The notes below the pieces were generated by a model. That model did not search any database, was not told where the DNA came from, and saw only the letters and a list, made by a program, of their open reading frames with translations. From a virus: a stretch of 35,290 nucleotides of DNA. The position numbers and the translations under genes were made by a program. Position 1 is the first letter of the stretch. The number at the start of each line of letters is the position of its first letter. Shown piece by piece: positions 30,792 to 35,290 of this stretch. Location: IMG/VR virus record IMGVR_UViG_3300020166_000058, positions 1-35,290 of that record, one strand, 5' to 3'.

Positions 30792-30804
30792 TACAATGTG
30801 ACAA
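30785..30804. promoter_or_regulatory. Second inverted repeat overlapping the -35 box (candidate operator)
   Basis: TTGTCA (30785-30790) and TGACAA (30799-30804) form a perfect inverted repeat with an 8-bp centre. It covers the -35 of the minus-strand promoter and lies upstream of the putative late promoter, so a bound protein could affect both. Confidence 0.5.
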
Positions 30805-30831
30805 AAGTAACAAATGGTTGGAACTTAGTTC

Positions 30832-30860
30832 TTGCCAACCGTCAGGGCAAAACGCAGAAT
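30832..30860 (+). promoter_or_regulatory. Putative late promoter (PR'-like)
   Basis: TTGCCA (30832-30837), 17 bp, CAGAAT (30855-30860): 5/6 and 4/6 matches to the sigma-70 boxes. It is followed ~60 bp later by an intrinsic terminator and then the lysis, terminase and portal genes. With a Q-like gene upstream, this is where a Q-dependent promoter should be. A GGTTGG...CCAACC inverted repeat (30816-30840) overlaps the -35. Confidence 0.45.
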
Positions 30861-30920
30861 TCGTATAGGGTGGCGCTTTTGCTACCTGTTCCCTCAAGGT
30901 CTCTTTCCACATAGAGCATT

Positions 30921-30945
30921 GCCCGGTCCTCCCGGGCTTTTTTTT
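30921..30945 (+). terminator. Rho-independent terminator before the late genes (tR'-like)
   Basis: GCCCGG-TCCTC-CCGGGC (30921-30937) is followed by eight T residues (30938-30945). It sits 11 bp before the first late gene, so the late operon cannot be expressed from upstream without read-through. This fits antitermination by the Q-like protein. Confidence 0.9.
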
Positions 30946-30955
30946 GGCTATTGGC

Positions 30956-31201
30956 ATGAATGAATATCAGCAAAGACAATTGATTGATGAAAGCGCCGAC
31001 AAGGCCGTGAAGAAAACTTTTGCGATTCTTGGGGTGGATATCGATGACCCGGGCGATGTTGAGGATTTTCGGAAAGATCTGAGATTCAGCAACCAAATGC
31101 GCTCTTTCATGGATAAGGGGCAGATTGCGTTCGTGTCAGGGATTGCCATCGCTATGGCGGCAGGTCTCTGGGCCGCGCTCACGGGAAGGTTCCTAGACTG
31201 A
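30956..31201 (+). CDS. DUF6127-like small membrane protein, putative holin-region gene
   Basis: 81 residues from the ATG at 30956, with no clear ribosome binding site. A TTG at 30944 would add four residues. The soluble part (AVKKTFAILGVDIDDPGDVE, then DFRKDLRFSNQM) matches a small phage family I associate with DUF6127. Residues ~60-75 (AFVSGIAIAMAAGLWAAL) are one membrane span. It is the first gene after the late terminator and overlaps the next start (TGATGG). A lysis-related role is possible. Confidence 0.75.
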   Translation: MNEYQQRQLIDESADKAVKKTFAILGVDIDDPGDVEDFRKDLRFSNQMRSFMDKGQIAFVSGIAIAMAAGLWAALTGRFLD

Positions 31202-31452
31202 TGGCCACCCCAGCCAAAGGAAAGGCAAAGGTAAAAATTACCTCGACCGGCAAGAAGGTCAGCTACGGTCAGGCAGGCAAAGCAAAGGATGGTGGTCCTC
31301 GAGTAAGGGCGGGAACGTCCAAGGGCGATGCGTACTGCGCCAGAAGTGCTGGTCAAATGAAAAAGAATCCGAAGGCAGCAGCGAACCCAAACTCGCCGCT
31401 CAGACTCAGTCGAAAGCGCTGGAAATGTTCCGGCACTAAGTCAAGGAAGTAG
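31201..31452 (+). CDS. Small basic phage protein (DUF6321-like)
   Basis: 83 residues, ATG overlapping the previous stop. It is Lys-rich (MATPAKGKAKVKITSTGKKV). The second half has the conserved-looking pattern AYCARSAGQMKK, NPNSPLRLSRKRWKCSG, which recurs in small phage proteins of marine and soil phages and which I associate with DUF6321. Two cysteines are present but no zinc ribbon. High charge suggests DNA binding or a capsid-associated role. Confidence 0.7.
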   Translation: MATPAKGKAKVKITSTGKKVSYGQAGKAKDGGPRVRAGTSKGDAYCARSAGQMKKNPKAAANPNSPLRLSRKRWKCSGTKSRK

Positions 31453-31454
31453 TA

Positions 31455-31577
31455 ATGACGCCATGTAGCGGATGCAAGACAAAGGTTGCCTGCAAGAAGG
31501 CCGGTAAGTGCTTGAAAAAGCCGCTTCCGAAACGCGGAATGCGTGCCAAGAAATCACAAGCTCGCACTGGTAAGTAG
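31455..31577 (+). CDS. Tiny Cys/Lys-rich protein (40 aa)
   Basis: ATG at 31455 with AAGGAAG upstream, two bases after the previous stop. The product begins MTPCSGCKTKVACKKAGKCL, with four cysteines in the first 19 residues (CxxC, then C, C), followed by a basic tail. A small metal-binding knuckle is likely. It is one of four consecutive tiny genes in the proximal late operon. Function is unknown. Confidence 0.6.
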   Translation: MTPCSGCKTKVACKKAGKCLKKPLPKRGMRAKKSQARTGK

Positions 31578-31579
31578 CC

Positions 31580-31786
31580 GTGGGTGAGGTAATAGAATTT
31601 CCCGCGGATGAACTCGATGGAAGCGTAGAAAAGTACGTCTGCGTCGATTGTGGCGGTGAGAACTTCAAGTGGTATCACTCGTGTGAGGTCGAAGAGGTTT
31701 TCATCATGGAATGCACTGCCTGCGACAACTCATTTATGTTGATCGGTCAGGTGGTCGATGAATCAATTCTGGATACATTGCACTGA
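31580..31786 (+). CDS. Small zinc-ribbon protein (68 aa)
   Basis: GTG at 31580, two bases after the previous stop, with a weak ribosome binding site. The pair CVDCGGENF and ECTACDNSF (CxxC spaced ~23 residues apart) forms a classic zinc ribbon. The N-terminus is acidic (GEVIEFPADELDGS). The stop overlaps the next start (TGATG). It probably binds nucleic acid or protein. No specific family is recognised. Confidence 0.7.
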   Translation: MGEVIEFPADELDGSVEKYVCVDCGGENFKWYHSCEVEEVFIMECTACDNSFMLIGQVVDESILDTLH

Positions 31787-31899
31787 TGGCCAAGAAGAGT
31801 AAGGGGCCATGCTGGGACGGCTACCAAATGGTAGGCCAGAAGATGAAAAACGGTAAGCGCGTCCCCAACTGCGTACCCAAGAAAAAGGGCAAGAAGTGA
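31786..31899 (+). CDS. CWxGY...VPNCVPK tiny phage protein (37 aa)
   Basis: ATG at 31786 overlapping the previous stop. The stop overlaps the GTG of the holin-like gene. PCWDGYQMVGQKMKNG, then KRVPNCVPKKKGKK, is a short pattern that recurs in many marine phages, sometimes alone and sometimes inside larger virion proteins. It is basic, with two cysteines. Function is unknown. Confidence 0.75.
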   Translation: MAKKSKGPCWDGYQMVGQKMKNGKRVPNCVPKKKGKK

Positions 31900-32234
31900 A
31901 CCCCATTTTGACGGGAATACTATCCCTTGGCTCAGAGTGGTTTAAGCGCAGGGGGGAGAAGACCAAAGCCAAGCATGAAAACCAAATGGCTCGCCTTGAT
32001 GCGGAGAAGGATTGGGATCTCACTCAGGCAGGTAACAGCGGCTCAAGCTGGAAAGACGAGTGGTTCGTAATTGTGCTCTCAATCCCTATGGTCGGAGCCT
32101 TCATCCCATCGATGGTTCCACACATGCAAGAAGGCTTCGTAGTGCTTGGGTCAATGCCCGATTACTACAAAGGTTTTTTGGGTGCGGCGATAGGTGCCTC
32201 ATTCGGCATAAAGGCGTTAAGCAAATGGAAATGA
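31896..32234 (+). CDS. Putative holin-type membrane protein (112 aa)
   Basis: GTG at 31896 overlapping the previous stop (GTGA). The N-terminal ~50 residues are charged (SEWFKRRGEKTKAKHENQMA). Hydrophobic segments follow at about 54-72 (EWFVIVLSIPMVGAFIPSMV) and 92-110 (YYKGFLGAAIGASFGIKALS), giving two membrane spans. This layout, next to an M15 endolysin, fits a phage holin or 3TM-like lysis protein that controls endolysin release. Confidence 0.75.
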   Translation: MNPILTGILSLGSEWFKRRGEKTKAKHENQMARLDAEKDWDLTQAGNSGSSWKDEWFVIVLSIPMVGAFIPSMVPHMQEGFVVLGSMPDYYKGFLGAAIGASFGIKALSKWK

Positions 32235-32314
32235 TCGAGATGCTCTGCTGGCTATTGCTATGCGCTGGAACCGGTGTTGCTCTCATTTTTGCGCTGGATC
32301 AGATCGACAAATGA
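32225..32314 (+). CDS. Tiny membrane protein (29 aa) between holin and endolysin
   Basis: ATG at 32225 inside the holin-like gene. The stop overlaps the endolysin start (AAATGA). Sequence MEMIEMLCWLLLCAGTGVAL followed by IFALDQIDK: residues 6-24 form one hydrophobic span. Position and overlaps suggest a real lysis-cassette accessory such as an antiholin or spanin-like piece. There is no lipobox. Confidence 0.6.
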   Translation: MEMIEMLCWLLLCAGTGVALIFALDQIDK

Positions 32315-32667
32315 AAAACTATTTTTCGGCGGAAGAACTATCCTGTACTCACTGTGGCTTAGAAGGCTTTGATGACATTGCTCTAGAGTCCTATAACACT
32401 ATGAGACATGAGTCTGGATTCCCATGGATTGTCACAAGCGCCTATAGGTGTAAAGACCATCCAATCGAGAAGAAAAAAGATGTCCTTGGAGCTCACGTCG
32501 GTGGCACTGCAATGGATGTCTTCTACGACTCAGATGAGAAGCTATTAACGATCCTTCGCATCGCTCTCAATCATGGGGTGACTCGAATAGGAATACACGA
32601 CGACGCAAAGTTCATTCACATGGATTTCGATGATGAGCTTCCTTCACCCGCTTACTGGCAATATTGA
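32311..32667 (+). CDS. Endolysin: peptidase M15A-type D,D-carboxypeptidase/endopeptidase
   Basis: 118 residues from the ATG at 32311. Zinc-site pattern: SAYRC (43-47), H62-x6-D69 in GAHVGGTAMD and H103-x-D105 in FIHMD, matching the peptidase M15A family of phage endolysins that cut peptide cross-links of peptidoglycan. No signal peptide is present, so export would rely on the adjacent holin-like protein. The stop overlaps the terminase small-subunit start (TGATG). Confidence 0.9.
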   Translation: MKNYFSAEELSCTHCGLEGFDDIALESYNTMRHESGFPWIVTSAYRCKDHPIEKKKDVLGAHVGGTAMDVFYDSDEKLLTILRIALNHGVTRIGIHDDAKFIHMDFDDELPSPAYWQY

Positions 32668-33125
32668 TGAGCAAACTAACTGCAAAACAACAGCGATTCG
32701 TTGATGAATACCTCATCGATTTGAATGCGTCTCAGGCCGCGATTCGTGCTGGTTACAGCGAGAAAACATCGAGATCCATTTCTTCTGAGCTCTTAACAAA
32801 ACCTAACATTCAGCAAGCAGTCAATCAGGGCCAAGCTGAGCGTCAAGCCAAGACCAAAATCGATGCGGCTTGGGTGCTTGAGCAGGCGGCTCAGTCCTAC
32901 ATTACAAACAGCGCTGAATACATGGATGAGCAGGGCCGAATGGTGCCGCTCAATGCGAATGCGGCGAGAGGATTCTTGGAGCTTGCAGGCAAGCACGTCG
33001 GCGTTCAGGCGTTCAAGGAAAAGATCGAGACCGAAACCACCTTGAAAGTGGATGTCAGCGACATAGCGGAGGCCACAACTGAGGCTGAAGCGGCTGACGC
33101 TTATTTGCAGATGCTGAGGCACTAA
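32667..33125 (+). CDS. terS: Terminase small subunit
   Basis: 152 residues from the ATG at 32667. LTAKQQRFVDEYLIDLNASQ, then AAIRAGYSEKTSRSISSELL and KPNIQQAV, is the N-terminal helix-turn-helix of the Terminase_2 family. The C-terminal half is helical and acidic and probably oligomerises. It recognises phage DNA for packaging with the large subunit encoded 133 bp downstream. Confidence 0.93.
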   Translation: MSKLTAKQQRFVDEYLIDLNASQAAIRAGYSEKTSRSISSELLTKPNIQQAVNQGQAERQAKTKIDAAWVLEQAAQSYITNSAEYMDEQGRMVPLNANAARGFLELAGKHVGVQAFKEKIETETTLKVDVSDIAEATTEAEAADAYLQMLRH

Positions 33126-33126
33126 A

Positions 33127-33249
33127 ATGGTACTGACCGAACTCAAGATGCTCCTCAAGGAAGCGTGGGAAGACAAGGGCGTTAGATTCGCCACATATGG
33201 CATGGGGCTGGTCCTCTGCCTCTGGGCGTTACAAGAGATGGTTTCCTAG
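33127..33249 (+). CDS. Tiny membrane protein (40 aa) between the terminase genes
   Basis: ATG at 33127 overlapping the region after the terS stop. Product MVLTELKMLLKEAWEDKGVR followed by FATYGMGLVLCLWALQEMVS. The second half (residues ~22-38) is a single hydrophobic span. No clear ribosome binding site precedes it, but it fills the gap exactly and keeps the coding direction. Function is unknown. Confidence 0.5.
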   Translation: MVLTELKMLLKEAWEDKGVRFATYGMGLVLCLWALQEMVS

Positions 33250-33257
33250 AACGCTTG

Positions 33258-34817
33258 ATGGACTTCAAAGCGCCGGACTATAAGGCGGAGTTGACCCAGC
33301 GAGCTCACAGGCTACAAGGCCTCAGAGACAAGCCTGAGCTACTCCCGCAGATACGAGCCCATTACCGGCAGAACATCGGTCAATTCATCAGCGACTGGGG
33401 CATGACTGCTGACCCGCGTAATGCGGAGCGCGGCCTCCCTGTCGTGGTGCCCTTCGTGCTGTTCGATCGACAGCTGGAGTGGGTGGACTGGCTCATCGAT
33501 CGCTGGCACTCACAAGAGTCGGGATTGACTGAGAAGTCGAGGGACATGGGTGTGTCTTGGCTGAGTATTGCGGCGGCCTGTTCGGTATGCCTTTTTCACA
33601 GGGATATCAACATCGGATTCGGGTCACGCAAAGAGGAATACGTCGACAAGATCGGCGACCCCAAATCACTGTTTTTCAAGGCACGGCAGTTCATGGAATT
33701 GCTACCGCCTGAGTTCAAGGGGGACTGGACACAACGCAGTCACTCGAGCCACATGGTCATACGCTTCGGTAACGGCTCCACATTGACCGGTGAGGCAGGA
33801 ACGAACATCGGAAGGGGTAACAGGACAGCGATCTATTTCAAGGACGAGAGCGCGTTCTACGAGCAACCAGAGCTTATCGATGCGGCACTGTCTCAGACCT
33901 CGAATTGCAAGATCGACATCAGCACACCAAACGGTGCTGGCAACCCGTTTTACAAGAAGCGGCATGGGGGCAAGATCCCAGTGTTTACGTTCCATTGGCA
34001 AGACGATCCGCGGAAGGATGATGCGTGGTACGCAAAGCAGTGTGATGAGCTTGACGCAGTGACGGTAGCGCAAGAGATCGACATCGATTACACGGCCTCG
34101 ATTGAGGGTGTCTGCATCCCAGCCAGATGGATCAGGGCGGCAGTCAATCTCGTCGACAAGCTGGAGACCATGCCAAGCGGTGAGACCCGTATCGGTTTCG
34201 ACGTAGCGGATGAGGAAGGCAAGGATGACAACGCGGTCTGTGTTGTGACTGGCACGGTGGTCGAGGCCATCGAATCATGGAACGGCAAGGACACGCATCA
34301 GTCCACGGGGATAGCCACGCAGTTTGCTCGAGATCATCGGGCAATGTACGTCAATTTCGACTCGATCGGGGTCGGTGCAGGCGTGAGGGCATCGGGCAAG
34401 CTATCGGGTGTTTCATTCATCCCAGTTGCAGTGTCAGAGAGTCCCACCCCGGGATCGGTTGTAGGGATGCCTGAGAGGCTCAACAAAGACTTTTATCTGA
34501 ACCTTCGGGCTCAGTTGTGGTGGGAGATGCGCATACGTTTTGAGCGTGCCTACCAGCACGTCAACGGGATCAAGAAGTGGTCCCTAGACGACATGATCAG
34601 TATCCCCAATCGGGCGGAGTTGATCTCAGAATTATCACAGCCGCTAGTCGAGTACACGGACAGCGGAAAGATCAAGATCGAATCTAAGAAGGCAATGAAA
34701 CGTCGTGGGATACCTTCGCCGAACGAGGCTGAGGCTCTGCTACTCGCATTCACGCCAAGACGGCAAAAGGTAGCGGCAAGACCAACGAAGGTCGCGTCTT
34801 CAGCAGGGTGGACATAA
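33258..34817 (+). CDS. terL: Terminase large subunit
   Basis: 519 residues. I start at the ATG 33258, and a TTG directly before it is possible. ATPase: Walker-A-like KSRDMGVSW (93-101), Walker B IYFKDE (192-197), coupling motif ISTPNG near 217. Nuclease: GFDVADEEGKDD (acidic residues near 315) and VNFDSIGVGAG near 370. This is the full motor-nuclease layout that packages DNA into the prohead through portal, encoded directly downstream. Confidence 0.96.
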   Translation: MDFKAPDYKAELTQRAHRLQGLRDKPELLPQIRAHYRQNIGQFISDWGMTADPRNAERGLPVVVPFVLFDRQLEWVDWLIDRWHSQESGLTEKSRDMGVSWLSIAAACSVCLFHRDINIGFGSRKEEYVDKIGDPKSLFFKARQFMELLPPEFKGDWTQRSHSSHMVIRFGNGSTLTGEAGTNIGRGNRTAIYFKDESAFYEQPELIDAALSQTSNCKIDISTPNGAGNPFYKKRHGGKIPVFTFHWQDDPRKDDAWYAKQCDELDAVTVAQEIDIDYTASIEGVCIPARWIRAAVNLVDKLETMPSGETRIGFDVADEEGKDDNAVCVVTGTVVEAIESWNGKDTHQSTGIATQFARDHRAMYVNFDSIGVGAGVRASGKLSGVSFIPVAVSESPTPGSVVGMPERLNKDFYLNLRAQLWWEMRIRFERAYQHVNGIKKWSLDDMISIPNRAELISELSQPLVEYTDSGKIKIESKKAMKRRGIPSPNEAEALLLAFTPRRQKVAARPTKVASSAGWT

Positions 34818-34820
34818 CGT

Positions 34821-35290
34821 ATGGTTTTACAGGTAAGCACACCAGATCAGGTTACTGAGCAGAGAAACGCTGAAGAAGAGATGCGCGTCGAATCAATGAA
34901 GGCGTCATATCAGGGCAACCCAGTCACGGATTCGCTTGCGGCGCATGTCAGATCGATGTGGGAGGTCTCCAAGTTCAATCGGATGGACCTAAACAATCGA
35001 CTTCAGGACTGCCAGAGACGGCGTGCTGGGGAGTATGACGAGGGTAAATTACAGGCGATCAAGACGCAGGGTGGATCTGAGATCTACATGCAGATCACCA
35101 GTGCTAAATGTCGTGCCGCTAAGGCGTGGCTGTCGGACCTATTTCAGCCCTCTGGCGATAGGCCGTGGCGGATAGAGCCAACACCGTTACCCGATCTACC
35201 ACCACAGCTGATGCAAAACCTAGTGGCTGAGGCGGTTCAGGGTGCAATGGAGTTGGGCGTCCCACCTGAGATGGTGGATCAGATGATGCC
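34821..35290 (+). CDS. Portal protein, 3' truncated by the window
   Basis: ATG at 34821, three bases after the terL stop. Only the first 156 residues are present. The stretch RLQDCQRRRAGEYDEGKLQA, then GGSEIYMQITSAKCRAAKAW and PWRIEPTPLPDLPP, is typical of the N-terminus of portal proteins of short-tailed phages. The portal forms the DNA-passage ring at the capsid vertex. The gene is cut at the window end, so the remainder and the capsid genes are not visible. Confidence 0.9.
   Translation, partial: MVLQVSTPDQVTEQRNAEEEMRVESMKASYQGNPVTDSLAAHVRSMWEVSKFNRMDLNNRLQDCQRRRAGEYDEGKLQAIKTQGGSEIYMQITSAKCRAAKAWLSDLFQPSGDRPWRIEPTPLPDLPPQLMQNLVAEAVQGAMELGVPPEMVDQMM

Noticed and set aside
30687-30914. 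75-codon plus-strand frame in the divergent promoter region
   Set aside because: It spans both palindromes, the minus-strand promoter and the late promoter, and has a random-looking composition.
1-35290. CRISPR array or insertion sequence
   Set aside because: No regularly spaced direct repeats and no transposase frame were seen.

Overview
The window is a large part of a temperate tailed-phage genome, not ordinary chromosome. Portal and terminase genes, a polyvalent LPD38-type giant virion protein, a tyrosine integrase next to a tRNA-derived attP core, a small HTH repressor, an Erf/lambda-exonuclease/SSB recombination set and a Q-like antiterminator all point to a lysogenic phage of a Gram-negative host. 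A marine gammaproteobacterium is my guess from the style of several small genes, but the sequence alone does not prove it. No tape measure or tail tube gene is visible, and the portal/LPD38 combination fits a short-tailed (podovirus-like) virion. Phage genes lie on both sides of the attP core, so the molecule is in its free or circular arrangement rather than integrated.

Layout. (1) 1-16947, plus strand: the distal late operon, with virion proteins of mostly unknown function, a 2105-residue polyvalent protein carrying an HETTH metallopeptidase motif, and an HTH-metallophosphoesterase protein. (2) 16913-17595, minus strand: three small coupled accessory genes. (3) 17600-18823: attP core, repeated arm-like sites and integrase. 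(4) 18820-21672, minus strand: a recombination operon (AlpA-like HTH, PD-(D/E)XK nuclease, SSB, YqaJ-type exonuclease, Erf annealing protein, small leader gene). (5) 21989-22909: repressor and a long divergent control region. (6) 22910-27041, plus strand: early replication genes (SF2 helicase, TOPRIM primase, NinB-like, DUF6378-like, DUF1364/YbcO-like, endonuclease) ending in a Q-like antiterminator. (7) 26935-30553, minus strand: an operon of small unknown genes. (8) 30832-35290, plus strand: a putative late promoter and terminator, then lysis genes, terminase and the start of portal. The late transcript probably runs from here through portal, across DNA missing from the window, into region 1.

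The most striking element is region 7. Five hammerhead self-cleaving ribozymes can be folded by eye from the minus-strand RNA between 30619 and 28367, each in the leader of a gene or gene pair. Each has the invariant CUGAUGA and GAAA core, a NUH cleavage triplet (GUC or GUA) and paired stems. All three circular permutations occur: one type III (30566-30619), three type I (29942-29995, 29422-29475, 28367-28420) and one type II (29072-29127). Each is followed by the same unusual GAGACGACC translation leader. The operon is driven by a strong consensus promoter (TTGACA, 17 bp, TATTAT) whose spacer is itself a palindrome. The layout suggests an operon that cuts its own polycistronic RNA into single-gene units with hairpin-bounded 5'-hydroxyl ends, and whose cutting could be coupled to translation, because upstream stop codons abut or lie inside the ribozymes.
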